Made by a program: the position numbers and the translations under genes
Notes under the pieces: model-generated
Told to the model about the DNA's origin: nothing
Database searches by the model: none
The model's input: the letters and a program-made list of their open reading frames with translations, nothing else
Assembly (NCBI GenBank): GCA_040397235.1
Contig: JBBAWH010000002.1
Span: forward strand, 251,066-315,065
Source of the DNA: Limnocylindrus sp040397235
GTDB lineage: Bacteria > Chloroflexota > Limnocylindria > Limnocylindrales > Limnocylindraceae
Length of the DNA stretch: 64,000 nt
Direction of reading: 5' to 3'
In this document: piece after piece, positions 6,958-17,120 of the stretch
Numbering within the stretch: position 1 is the first letter of the stretch
How the letters are laid out: each line of letters opens with the position of its first letter

Positions 6958-8006
6958 ATGACCGCCCCGTCCGCTGATGCGACCGTCCTCGCCCTCGATC
7001 TCGGCGGGACGCAGATTCGCGCAGCGGTCGTGCGCGCCGATGGTTCGCGCATCGGTCGTGCTGCAAGCGCAACTCCCGTGAGCAGCGGCCCCGCCGCCAT
7101 CGTCGCTGCATGCATCAGCACGCTGCAGCAGGCACGAGATGCGGCACGTGTCGAAGACGCAGCCGCTACCGCGCGACTTGTTGGCATCGGTATCAGCGCA
7201 CCTGGTCCGATTGATCCGTGGCGTGGGATCGCCGTTGAGCCACCCAACCTCGGACCCGACTTCCCAGGCACGGATCTCGCTGGGCCGATCAGCGCGGCGC
7301 TCAACCTCCCCACGCTCCTTGAGCACGACACGAAGGTGGCGATCCTCGGTGAGCGTGCGTTCGGAGCAGGGCGTGGCATTGATGATCTGCTCTACATCAC
7401 GATCAGCACCGGTCTCGGTGGCGCGGTGATCAGCGGCGGTCGCCTCTACACCGGACCAGACGACACTGGGATCGAGATCGGCCATGCGCCGATCACGCTC
7501 GATGGACCGCGCTGCGCCTGCGGTGGCATCGGGCACCTTGAGGCGCATGCCTCAGGCGTTGCGCTCGCACGCACGGGGGGCGAGGCCGCTGCGAGCGGCG
7601 CAAGCCCGTGGCTCGCCGCCTGGCTCGCCGCGCATCCGAAGGGGCAGATCAGCGCCAAGGAGGTCTCCGAAGGGGCTGCCGCCGGGGATCGCGTTGCCCA
7701 AGGGCTGATCGATCATGCGCTCCTGGCGATCAGCCGGGCGGTCGCCGGGTTCGTCAATGTGTTCAATCCGAGCCGCATCATCATCGGCGGCTCGTTCGCC
7801 GAGGCGCACTGGAAGACGCTCCATTCGCGTATTCAGGGGGAGATCGGCGACAATAGCTTCAAGGTTCCAGGGCGGAGAGTTTCCGTACACCCCGCCGAGC
7901 TCGGTGGGGACGTGAGCCTGGCGGGCTGCCATCCAATGGTTGTCGGACGAATCGGCAATCCAGAGTGGGAGCGGGCCGTAGCGGTGAAATCGAAGGGGGA
8001 CACTCG

Positions 8007-8010
<4 letters not shown>
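6958..8010 (+). CDS. ROK-family sugar kinase (probable glucokinase)
   Basis: The 350-residue protein has the ROK phosphate loop L-A-L-D-L-G-G-T-Q (about 11-19), a sugar-binding E-H-D-T segment with the probable catalytic Asp124, and the E-I-G-H motif (173-176). The ROK cysteine motif reads C-A-C-G-G-I-G-H-L-E (186-195). The third zinc ligand, usually Cys, is His193 here, a conservative replacement that could still bind zinc. It phosphorylates a hexose with ATP, most likely glucose given that gap, pgk and eno follow directly. The gene ends in an ATGA overlap with gap. ATG 6958 is used; a TTG one codon earlier is also possible. Confidence 0.87.
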
Positions 8011-9006
<996 letters not shown>

Positions 9007-9014
<8 letters not shown>

Positions 9015-10788
9015 GCAGAAGGGGCTGTTCTCAAGGCTCCTCGGCGGTAGCGCCAAGCCAGCCCCGAAGCCCGCCCCTAAGCCGGCGGCGAAGCCGAAGA
9101 GCACACCGAAGCCCGCTGTGGCGAAGCCAGCCACCACCCTTCCCGCCAAGAGCACGAGTGGGGCACCGCCTCAGAAGCCGGCTGGGGCGATGCTCGCCTC
9201 AAGCCGCCCAGCGAATCGGCCGCAAGTAAAGCCAACGATCACGGGCTCCAACGGGCAGCCGCGCCCGACCGGCGCGCCACCAACGGCTCCGAGCCGACCG
9301 GCGAACCGCCCCAACGTTAAGGCCACGATCAAGGTGGGCGGAGCCTCGTCGACCGCGACGCAGGCACGGCCGGCCCCACGCCCAATTCCGCGCCCGGCAG
9401 CGCAGCAGACCGGCCCGCGCGTTATGGCACAAGAGCTCATCTCGGCGTCAGGGAAGCGCACGATTCGCGAGCTCAACATGCAGGGTCAGCGCGTGCTGCT
9501 GCGCGTCGATTTCAATGTGCCGCTCTCCGATGGGAAGATCGTTGACGACTCGCGCATTCGTGCGGCGGTGCCAACGATCAAGGCGCTCCTTGATGGCGGC
9601 GCATCGGTCGTGATCATGTCGCACCTTGGCCGACCTGACGGTCGCGTTGTTGATGGTTTACGTTTGCGACCCGCAGCAGAGCGACTCACCCAACTCGTTC
9701 GCGTCAGTGTGCCCACAACCGGTGATGCGCTTGGCGTTGGCACCGACGACGCCGTGCGTCGCTTGCGACCGGGGGAACTACTCCTACTTGAGAACGTCCG
9801 CTTCCACGCTGGTGAGGAGCGCAACGATCCAGCGTTTGCGGAGCGGCTCGCCTCATACGGCGATGTCTTCGTGAACGACGCATTCGGTGCGGCGCACCGC
9901 GCCCACGCCAGCACCGTCGGCGTCGCCGCCTACCTGCCGTCGTACGTTGGCCTGCTCATGGAGCAAGAGGTGGAAGCGCTCTCCAATCTTCTCGACAAGC
10001 CGGCGCGACCATTCGCCGCGATCGTTGGCGGTGGCAAGGTCTCGGGCAAGGTGGCCGTCCTTGAGGCGCTGATCAAGAAGGTTGACCTGCTGATCCTTGG
10101 CGGTGGTGTTGCGAATACCTTCCTTGTGGCCTCTGGCCGAAGTGTGGGGAAGAGCCTCTACGAGTCGAAGATGGTCGACGATGCGCGACGCATTATGAAG
10201 TTGGCACAGGACCGCGGCGTACGCGTCCTTCTTCCAGTTGATGGCGTGGTGGCAAAAGAGGTCACGCGCGGCACCGAGTTCAAGGTGGTCTCCGCCGACA
10301 AGCTCCCAGCGAGCTGGCACATGGTTGACCTTGGACCAAACTCCATTGCTGCGATTCGCGAGGCGCTCGTGCCAATCAAGACCATCTTGTGGAACGGACC
10401 ACTCGGCGTCTTCGAGATCCCATCGTTTGCGGTGGCCACCCGCGAGCTCGCCAAGGTTGCCGCTGAGAAGGCGGATGCCGGCGCGACTGTGGTGGTTGGC
10501 GGTGGCGACAGCATCGCCGCCCTGCGACAGCTCGGCCTCGCCGATAAGATGACGCACCTCTCCACCGGTGGCGGCGCCTCACTCGAGTTCCTTGAGGGGC
10601 GTGACCTGCCAGGCCTCGCCGTGGTGCCAACCGCCGGCTCACCCTACGAGACGCTGCCAATCGTCTACGTATCGCTCGTGAAGCCAGGGAGCAAGGTGGC
10701 AGCGAAGCGTGCAACAGCAAAGCCAAAGGCGATCATCAAGCCATCAGCGCTTGACGACGAGGACGACGAGAGCGACACCCTGGCATGA
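9007..10788 (+). CDS. pgk: Phosphoglycerate kinase with a ~150-residue disordered N-terminal extension
   Basis: From about residue 150 the protein is a standard phosphoglycerate kinase that makes ATP and 3-phosphoglycerate. It has R-V-D-F-N-V-P, S-H-L-G-R-P, G-G-G-K-V-S-G-K and the C-terminal G-G-G-D-S and T-G-G-G-A-S-L-E. Residues 15-140 are a Lys/Ala/Pro-rich low-complexity stretch not found in ordinary PGKs, including a repeated S-R-P-A-N-R-P-x-V-K unit (66-75 and 96-105). The protein also ends in an acidic tail (DDEDDESD). ATG 9007 overlaps gap; an in-frame ATG at 9424 (Met140) could yield a normal-length enzyme, but no ribosome-binding site is visible there. Total 593 residues against the usual ~395. 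Confidence 0.93.
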
Positions 10789-12080
10789 GCGACCGCATCG
10801 CCGCGATCCACGCGCGCGAGATTCTCGACTCGCGTGGCAACCCGACCGTTGAGGTGGACGTAACGCTCACTGGTGGCGCGCGCGGTCGCGCCGCTGTTCC
10901 ATCGGGCGCCTCTACCGGCGCACACGAGGCGGTCGAGCTTCGCGATGGCGATAAGCGCCGATTTGGCGGCAAGGGGGTCCTTGGCGCCGTCGCCGCCGTG
11001 AACGGCGAGATCGCGCAGGCGCTCAACGGCACCTCGGTCAACGACCAACGCGCCCTTGATGGCGCACTGATCACCCTCGACGGCACGCCTGCCAAGGGTC
11101 GACTCGGCGCGAACGCCATCCTCGGTGTCTCACTCGCCGCCGCCCACGCGCGCGCCGCGCTGCACGGCCACGAGCTCTGGTACGAACTCGGCGGCGACGC
11201 CGCAGTGAAGCTCCCTGTGCCGCTGCTCAACATCCTTAATGGCGGCAAGCATGCCGAGCACTCCACCGACTTCCAGGAGTTCATGGTGGTTCCTGTCGGC
11301 GCCGCCACCTATCACGAGGCACTGCGTGCCGGCACCGAGGTCTTCGCCGCACTCCGCAAGATCCTGCACGATCGCGGCCTTGCAACGGGTCAGGGAGACG
11401 AGGGTGGATTCGCGCCGAGCTTGCCATCGAATGAGGCGGCGCTCGATGCGCTGATGGCGGCGATTGAGGCGGCCGGGTATCGCCCTGGCGAAGAGATCGC
11501 CATTGCGATTGATGCCGCCGCAACAGAGCTCCTGCAGCCGAACGGCCACTACAAGCTCGAGCGCGAGGGGCGCACCCTGGAGAGCGGTGCGCTCGTTGAT
11601 CTCTGGGCGAGCTGGGCGTCGAAGTATCCGATCATTAGCATCGAAGATGGCCTTGCCGAAGATGACTGGAACGGCTGGGAGGCGCTGACCGCGCGCATCG
11701 GCGGCAAGGTACAGATCGTGGGCGACGACCTGCTCGCGACAAACACCCACCGCATTGAGCGCGCCATTGATGCGGGCGCTGCCAACGCGCTCCTGGTGAA
11801 GCCGAACCAGATCGGCACCCTGACCGAAACCCTCGATGCGATTACCCTGGCACGCGGCGCCGGCTGGGCAAGCATCTTGAGCCACCGCTCCGGCGAGACA
11901 GAGGACACCACCATCGCCGACCTTGCCGTGGCCACGAACGCGGGACAGATCAAGACCGGTGCACCTTCACGTTCGGAGCGCGTTGCCAAACTGAACCGAC
12001 TCTTGCGCATTGAAGAGCAGCTCGGCGCACGAGCGATCTATGCGGGCCGTAGCGCCTTCTCGCACGTGACCCACGCATGA
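10785..12080 (+). CDS. eno: Enolase
   Basis: The 431-residue protein dehydrates 2-phosphoglycerate to phosphoenolpyruvate using two magnesium ions. Visible hallmarks are R-E-I-L-D-S-R-G-N-P-T-V-E at the start, the active loop G-A-S-T-G-x-H-E, S-I-E-D-G (metal ligand), the catalytic lysine in L-V-K-P-N-Q, and S-H-R-S-G-E-T-E-D near the C-terminus. ATGA overlaps with the pgk stop. It is part of one transcript from the ROK kinase to the membrane protein at 12077. Confidence 0.97.
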   Translation: MSDRIAAIHAREILDSRGNPTVEVDVTLTGGARGRAAVPSGASTGAHEAVELRDGDKRRFGGKGVLGAVAAVNGEIAQALNGTSVNDQRALDGALITLDGTPAKGRLGANAILGVSLAAAHARAALHGHELWYELGGDAAVKLPVPLLNILNGGKHAEHSTDFQEFMVVPVGAATYHEALRAGTEVFAALRKILHDRGLATGQGDEGGFAPSLPSNEAALDALMAAIEAAGYRPGEEIAIAIDAAATELLQPNGHYKLEREGRTLESGALVDLWASWASKYPIISIEDGLAEDDWNGWEALTARIGGKVQIVGDDLLATNTHRIERAIDAGAANALLVKPNQIGTLTETLDAITLARGAGWASILSHRSGETEDTTIADLAVATNAGQIKTGAPSRSERVAKLNRLLRIEEQLGARAIYAGRSAFSHVTHA

Positions 12081-12637
12081 GCCGCTTTGTGGACCGCGGC
12101 GCAACCGTCGCCGCCTTCGTCGGCATCGGCATGGCGCTCACCGTTGCGGTGAGCTTCTTGATGGTGATCCCGATCGATCCCGCCTACATTGTCTTCGCAC
12201 CGCTCTCTGGGCTCCTCATCGGCTGGTACGGGAATCAGCGGGCCGGTCAGCTGCGTGGTCGCCCCGGTCGCATCTTTGCGAATGCTGGGTGGAGTGGTGC
12301 AATCACCGCCGTGACCTTTGCTGCGCTCTTCCTTGCGGTGAAGCTCTTCTTCTTCTCGCTTGATCCTGGCTACCGCGACGAGAAGCAGGGCGGCTCGTTC
12401 ACCTGCAAGGCGGGTCCCGAATGCGTCTACGTGCGCTATCAGGGTGCCGATGGCGGTGAGGCTGCGCTCACCGAGGCGGAAGTCACCGACGTGGCCTCAT
12501 TCACCGAATGGTATTGGGATGGCCAGATGGGGACGGCGCGATTGCTGATTGGCGGCACGACACTCGCCGCACTATTAGGTGGGCTCTTCTACTGGCCGAG
12601 CGCACCGCGCGTGAAGCGCGAGGAGCCCGTCGCCTAA
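12077..12637 (+). CDS. Small membrane protein at the end of the glycolytic operon
   Basis: The 186-residue protein has about four membrane spans: two early (roughly 8-55), one around 75-95 and one near 155-175. Between the last two lies a hydrophilic segment with a cysteine pair (C-K-A-G-P-E-C), which would be outside the membrane if the N-terminus is inside. It overlaps eno by an ATGA, so it is translated from the glycolytic mRNA. The family is not recognised; a link to glycolysis is only suggested by the operon. Confidence 0.7.
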   Translation: MSRFVDRGATVAAFVGIGMALTVAVSFLMVIPIDPAYIVFAPLSGLLIGWYGNQRAGQLRGRPGRIFANAGWSGAITAVTFAALFLAVKLFFFSLDPGYRDEKQGGSFTCKAGPECVYVRYQGADGGEAALTEAEVTDVASFTEWYWDGQMGTARLLIGGTTLAALLGGLFYWPSAPRVKREEPVA

Positions 12638-12653
12638 TCGTCGTCCCGCCACA

Positions 12654-12668
12654 CTGCGCGATGCGCAG
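12654..12668. terminator. Short hairpin between convergent transcripts
   Basis: CTGCGC-GAT-GCGCAG lies in the 55-nt gap between the end of the glycolytic operon and the end of rpsT, which converge. No U-run follows on either strand, so termination activity is uncertain. Confidence 0.35.
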
Positions 12669-12692
12669 CGGGCGGTCGATCGATTCGTTCGC

Positions 12693-13151
12693 TTAGGCCT
12701 TTCGCGCCGCCTTCTTGGCAGCAGGCTTCTTGGCAGCAGGCTTCTTGGCAGCAGGCTTCTTGGCAGCAGGCTTTGCAGCAGCTGCCTCAGCCTTTGGTGC
12801 AGCAACCTTCTTCGGTGCCGACTTCTTCTTGTTCACGACCTTCGGCATCACGCCGCCGGCGGCGGCCGCCCGGGCAGCCTTCTTGGCGAGGCGCGACTTG
12901 CGTCGGGCCGCAGCGTTCTTGTGGATGGCACCGTGCTTCGCAGCGCGGTCAAGGGCGCTCGACGCCTTGTTGACGGCGGCGGCGGTGTCGCCCTGGGTCT
13001 GACCGGTAATGATCTCGAGCGCCTTCGCCACGAGGCTCTTGGCGACGGTTCGCTGTGGCTGCTGCACCGCGTTGCGGCGGGCAGAGGCGCGAACCTCTTT
13101 TAGCGACTGTGGCGTTCGTGCACCCTTGTACGTACGTGGGGTCTTTCCCAT
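12693..13151 (-). CDS. rpsT: Ribosomal protein bS20 with a long Lys/Ala/Pro tail
   Basis: Residues about 20-95 match bS20, a small-subunit protein that binds 16S rRNA: helical, with R-R-N-A-V-Q-Q, a Lys/Ala-rich core and G-A-I-H-K-N-A-A-A-R-R-K-S-R-L. The usual protein is 85-90 residues; this one has 152. The extra C-terminal ~55 residues are Lys/Ala/Pro with P-A-A-K-K repeated in tandem, encoded by a perfect 15-bp DNA repeat. ATG 13151 has GGAG upstream. The gene is divergent from lepA; a TACGAT at 13196-13201 (minus strand) may be its -10. Confidence 0.88.
   Translation of the reverse strand: MGKTPRTYKGARTPQSLKEVRASARRNAVQQPQRTVAKSLVAKALEIITGQTQGDTAAAVNKASSALDRAAKHGAIHKNAAARRKSRLAKKAARAAAAGGVMPKVVNKKKSAPKKVAAPKAEAAAAKPAAKKPAAKKPAAKKPAAKKAARKA
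12711..12770 (-). repeat. Four perfect 15-bp tandem repeats inside rpsT
   Basis: CTTCTTGGCAGCAGG on the plus strand is repeated four times without mismatch, encoding P-A-A-K-K units in the rpsT tail. Perfect DNA identity suggests recent expansion by slippage; copy number may vary between strains. Confidence 0.9.
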
Positions 13152-13272
13152 TGGTCACTCCATCAGCTTCTGGGGCTCGGTTGAGCCTTCGGGCGATCGT
13201 AGCAGAGGCTCCGCTACGCTCCGCTCCTAGCGCCCTTCGGCGGCGCTGGCGAGAGCGTGCGATCCTTAGGCC

Positions 13273-15087
13273 ATGAGCACCATCCCGCAGTCTCGGCTGC
13301 GCAACTTCAGCATCATCGCGCACATCGACCATGGGAAGTCGACCCTGGCCGACCGCCTGCTCGAGGCGACCCACACGGTGGAGGCCCGGCTGATGACCTC
13401 GCAGATGCTTGACTCCATGGACCTGGAGCGCGAGAAGGGGATCACCATCAAGGCGCGCGCGGTGCGCCTGGACTACGTGGCGAACGATGGCCTCACCTAC
13501 GGACTCAACCTGATTGACACCCCTGGCCACGTTGACTTCGCCTACGAGGTCTCACGAAGCCTGCAGGCCTGCGACGGCGCAATCCTGGTTGTTGATGCCA
13601 GCCAGGGGATCGAGGCGCAGACGCTGGCCAACGTGCACCTGGCGATGAAGCTCGGCCTGGTGATCATTCCGGTGCTCAACAAGATCGATCTCCCCGCCGC
13701 CGACCCAGAGGCGGTGATGGGCGAGCTCGAAGAGTCACTCGCCATTCCACGGGAAGAGGTGATTCTCGCCTCAGCGAAGGCGGGGATCGGCATCGCTGAA
13801 ATTCTTGAGGCGCTCGTCGCGCGCATCCCCGCGCCGAGCGGACCACTCGATGCGCCGCTGCGCGCACTCGTCTTCGACTCCCACTACGACACCTACAAGG
13901 GGGTGGTGAACTACATCCGCGTGCAAGAGGGGCGACTCAAGGCGGGCGATCCAATTCAGATGATTGGCTCTGGTGTCACCTGTGTTCCAGTTGAGCTCGG
14001 CTACTTCCGGCCGCAACACGTGCCGGTGCAGGAGCTGGTCGCCGGCGAGGTCGGCTACATCGCCACGGGTCTCAAGAGCGTGCGCGACGCGCGCGTTGGC
14101 GACACGGTGACATCGCAGACCACACCGGCCGCTGAGCCACTCCCTGGTTACCAGGTTGCGCTGCCGCTCGTCTTCGCCGGACTGTATCCGCTGGGTGGCG
14201 AGGATTACCCGGCGCTGCGCGAAGCACTTGAGAAGTTGCACCTCAACGACGCCAGCTTCACCTTTGAGGCGGAGTCATCGGCCGCCCTCGGCTTCGGCTT
14301 CCGCTGCGGCTTCCTCGGCCTCCTGCACATGGAGATCGTGCAGGAGCGACTCGAGCGCGAGTTCAACCTGCAGCTGATCGCCTCGGCCCCCTCCTGCAAG
14401 TACCAGGTGATGCTCAACGGCGGCAAGGGGGAGATGCTAATTAACAACCCCGCCCAGCTGCCGAGCCCGAACCATATCGACGAGATTCGCGAGCCCTGGG
14501 TGGCCGCCTCGGTCGTAACGCCATCGACCTACATCGGCACGATTATGGAGCTCTCCACCGACAAGCGCGGCATCTTTGATGGAATGGAGTATCTCGATGA
14601 GAAGCGCGTGGTGATGCGCTTCCAGATTCCACTCGCCGAATTGATCGTTGACTACTTTGATCAACTCAAGAGCCGCACGCAGGGATACGCCTCACTCGAT
14701 TACGTCGAATCCGAGTATCGCGTTGCACCACTGGTGAAGCTCGACATTCTGGTGAATGGCGAACCGGTCGACGCGCTCAGCACCATCATCCATCGCGACC
14801 GCGCGCAGAGTGCCGGCCGCAACCTCGCCGCAAAGCTGAAAGAGCTCATTCCGCGCCAGATGTTTGAGGTGCCGATCCAGGCGGCGATCGGCGGCTCCGT
14901 TATTGCGCGCGAAACCGTGAAGGCGATCCGCAAGAACGTGCTCGCGAAGTGCTACGGCGGTGACATCACACGGAAGAAGAAGCTGCTTGAGAAGCAGAAA
15001 GAGGGCAAGGAGCGCATGAAGCGCGTCGGCTCCGTTGAGATTCCGCAGGAGGCCTTCCTCGCCGTCTTGCGCACCGACGCGGATTAA
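13273..15087 (+). CDS. lepA: Elongation factor 4 (LepA)
   Basis: The 604-residue translational GTPase back-translocates stalled ribosomes. The G1 loop A-H-I-D-H-G-K-S-T is at about 16-24. G3 is D-T-P-G-H-V-D-F, and G4 is N-K-I-D. The LepA-specific C-terminal domain contains G-S-V-I-A-R-E-T and the conserved A-K-C-Y-G-G-D-I-T-R-K-K-K-L-L-E-K-Q-K motif. ATG 13273 has no Shine-Dalgarno; GATCCT sits 6 nt before it. hemW follows two bases after its stop. Confidence 0.97.
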   Translation: MSTIPQSRLRNFSIIAHIDHGKSTLADRLLEATHTVEARLMTSQMLDSMDLEREKGITIKARAVRLDYVANDGLTYGLNLIDTPGHVDFAYEVSRSLQACDGAILVVDASQGIEAQTLANVHLAMKLGLVIIPVLNKIDLPAADPEAVMGELEESLAIPREEVILASAKAGIGIAEILEALVARIPAPSGPLDAPLRALVFDSHYDTYKGVVNYIRVQEGRLKAGDPIQMIGSGVTCVPVELGYFRPQHVPVQELVAGEVGYIATGLKSVRDARVGDTVTSQTTPAAEPLPGYQVALPLVFAGLYPLGGEDYPALREALEKLHLNDASFTFEAESSAALGFGFRCGFLGLLHMEIVQERLEREFNLQLIASAPSCKYQVMLNGGKGEMLINNPAQLPSPNHIDEIREPWVAASVVTPSTYIGTIMELSTDKRGIFDGMEYLDEKRVVMRFQIPLAELIVDYFDQLKSRTQGYASLDYVESEYRVAPLVKLDILVNGEPVDALSTIIHRDRAQSAGRNLAAKLKELIPRQMFEVPIQAAIGGSVIARETVKAIRKNVLAKCYGGDITRKKKLLEKQKEGKERMKRVGSVEIPQEAFLAVLRTDAD

Positions 15088-15088
15088 C

Positions 15089-16312
15089 GTGACGCTGGGC
15101 GCGCAGCCTGCGCCTCCGCGCGGACTCTATCTGCATGTGCCCTTCTGTCGTTCGCTCTGCCCCTACTGTGACTTTGTCGTCGTCGCGGGTGCTGCGGCGT
15201 TCGGTCCGCGCTCGCGCATGAGCGGCTATCTCACCGCGATCGAGCGCGAGATCGATCTGCGCGCGAAGCTAGCCGACACGCAGTTCGGCAGCCTCGGTTC
15301 GGCAGATCGTCAGCCGCTCGAGACCCTCTACCTCGGCGGCGGCACCCCATCGCTACTCCCTACCGACCGACTCGCCGCCCTGATCGAGCGCATTCGCGAC
15401 CGTTTCGGACTAACCCCCGACGCCGAGGTGACCCTCGAGGCGAACCCCGGCGCAGATGAGCGGGGTGATCTGGCTGGCGTGGTGCAGGCTGGCGTCACCC
15501 GGCTCAGCGTTGGCGTGCAGGTGATGGATACGACCGCCCTCCGCTCCCTCGGTCGACGCCACACCCCGGACGACGTGGTGGCGACGATCGCCGCCGCCCG
15601 TGCGGCAGGGTTCGCCAGCCTCTCCATGGACCTCCTCGCCGACCTTCCCGACCTACCCTTTGACGCCTGGGCGGCGAGCCTCGACGCGGCGATCGCCCTC
15701 GCCCCCGACCACCTCAGCGTCTACGCCCTCACCCTCAGCCTCGGCCCTGATGAGGCTGGCGACGATCGTCTCGCGACCCCAGCTGGTGCCGTCGCCTGGC
15801 GGGAGCGCGCCGCCGCGGCGCAAGACGAAGAGCGCGGCGCGCTAGAGCTCGAGCATCTCAACAGCCGCCTTCCCGCCGCCGGGTACGACTGGTACGAGAT
15901 CAGTAACTGGGCAACGGCTGGACATGGATCTCGCCACAACACCCTCTACTGGGAGCGCTCCAGCGTTGCCGCCGTTGGGCCAGGCGCCCACGCCTTCGAC
16001 GGCGTCACGCGCCGCTGGAACTCCGCCAACCTCGACGCCTGGGAGGGGGCGCTCCAGCAGGGCGAACTTCCACCAGGGGGCGAATCGCCTGCCGAGAGCG
16101 GCGCGGCAGGTGCCGCAGAGGGCCTGGTTCTTGCGTTGCGCATGGCGCGCGGTGTTACTCGCGATCAGGCGATGAGCAGTGGGTTCAGTGAGGCCATCAC
16201 CTGGGGTGAAACGCACGGTCTGCTCGCCCCACATCCCGAGGATCCCACACGCATTCAGTTGACGCTACGCGGCCGACTGCTGAGCAACGAACTCTTCTCG
16301 CGAATCGTGTAG
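15089..16312 (+). CDS. hemW: HemW-type radical SAM protein
   Basis: The 407-residue protein carries the radical-SAM cluster motif C-R-S-L-C-P-Y-C-D-F near residues 20-29 and Y-L-G-G-G-T-P-S, both typical of HemW. HemW is a haem chaperone related to coproporphyrinogen III oxidase HemN. The Y-E-I-S-N-W motif and the C-terminal winged-helix segment are also present. GTG 15089 is chosen because it follows the lepA stop by one base; upstream codons would be inside lepA. lepA-hemW adjacency is common in Gram-positive bacteria. No haem-biosynthesis genes are in the window. Confidence 0.88.
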   Translation: MTLGAQPAPPRGLYLHVPFCRSLCPYCDFVVVAGAAAFGPRSRMSGYLTAIEREIDLRAKLADTQFGSLGSADRQPLETLYLGGGTPSLLPTDRLAALIERIRDRFGLTPDAEVTLEANPGADERGDLAGVVQAGVTRLSVGVQVMDTTALRSLGRRHTPDDVVATIAAARAAGFASLSMDLLADLPDLPFDAWAASLDAAIALAPDHLSVYALTLSLGPDEAGDDRLATPAGAVAWRERAAAAQDEERGALELEHLNSRLPAAGYDWYEISNWATAGHGSRHNTLYWERSSVAAVGPGAHAFDGVTRRWNSANLDAWEGALQQGELPPGGESPAESGAAGAAEGLVLALRMARGVTRDQAMSSGFSEAITWGETHGLLAPHPEDPTRIQLTLRGRLLSNELFSRIV

Positions 16313-16316
16313 CGAG

Positions 16317-16336
16317 CGTCGCGCGTTTGCGCGACG
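16317..16336. terminator. Hairpin between convergent hemW and ABC genes
   Basis: CGTCGCGC-GTTT-GCGCGACG is an 8-bp perfect stem with a GTTT loop, just after the hemW stop and before the end of the opposing ABC permease gene. It may act in both directions. No U-run is present. Confidence 0.5.
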
Positions 16337-16340
16337 TGCA

Positions 16341-17120
16341 TCAGTTCGGCGCGGCGAGGTCGCGGCGAGGGAAGATGTAGAAGGCCCATCCAGCAGCGAT
16401 CACGGCGACTACCCCAAAAATCAACGCAGCGGAGCTATCGACGGTACCATTTAAGAGATCCACCGGCGAGATGTGATTGAAGAGCGATAGGTATTGGTAA
16501 GGCTCCACAACATCCCAGAACGAGCCGATTACTTCAATGATGTAGTTCAACATGATGAACGAGACGGTGATCGCCATTGCGGGGGCCGTTCGATCAAAGC
16601 TGCCACTGGTGGCGATGCCGATTGTTGCGAACATGCCCCAGAAGAGCGCACCGTACGCCCAGAGGATTGGCAGCTGTTCAAAGGCGAGTTGGTCGGTGAC
16701 CCCGGCGATCTGTGCGCCGAGGATGGTGCCGCCGATGTAGGCAAGTGAGACGAGCGCTGCGCCGACCCAGCCCTCGATCATCATGGTGGCGAGGATGGTG
16801 CGGCGGCTGAGAGGACGGCTCAACAGCAGTTCGAGGGTACCGCGCTGACGCTCGCCCGAAATGGCGCCGACGGTGAGACCGGCGCTCAAGATGCCGAAGA
16901 GGGCGATGGAGATTGGGTGGATAAAGCCCACCGAGATCGTGCCCGCGAGGGTCGAGAAGCGGCCTGAGCCAGGCGGGGTCGGCGTCCCAGCGATGGAGTC
17001 TTGGAAGGCCTTGTAGATCACGGGGAAGAGGAGCGACCAGATCACCACCACTGATAGGCCGACAGCGAGGCGAATGCGATGGCCGCGCAGCAGGCGTCGG
17101 AAGAGGGTTGCGTTGATCAT
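16341..17120 (-). CDS. ABC-2 type transporter permease
   Basis: The 259-residue protein has about six membrane spans and the ABC-2 signature loop G-E-R-Q-R-G-T-L-E-L-L-L-S-R-P-L-S-R around residues 88-105. It forms the membrane channel of an exporter with the ATPase encoded just upstream, whose stop it overlaps by 4 bases (ATGA). Substrate is not evident. It converges with hemW. Confidence 0.88.
   Translation of the reverse strand: MINATLFRRLLRGHRIRLAVGLSVVVIWSLLFPVIYKAFQDSIAGTPTPPGSGRFSTLAGTISVGFIHPISIALFGILSAGLTVGAISGERQRGTLELLLSRPLSRRTILATMMIEGWVGAALVSLAYIGGTILGAQIAGVTDQLAFEQLPILWAYGALFWGMFATIGIATSGSFDRTAPAMAITVSFIMLNYIIEVIGSFWDVVEPYQYLSLFNHISPVDLLNGTVDSSAALIFGVVAVIAAGWAFYIFPRRDLAAPN

Noticed and set aside
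16317..16336. Mobile-element inverted repeat
   Set aside because: A short hairpin between convergent genes is a terminator; no transposase or target duplication is present.
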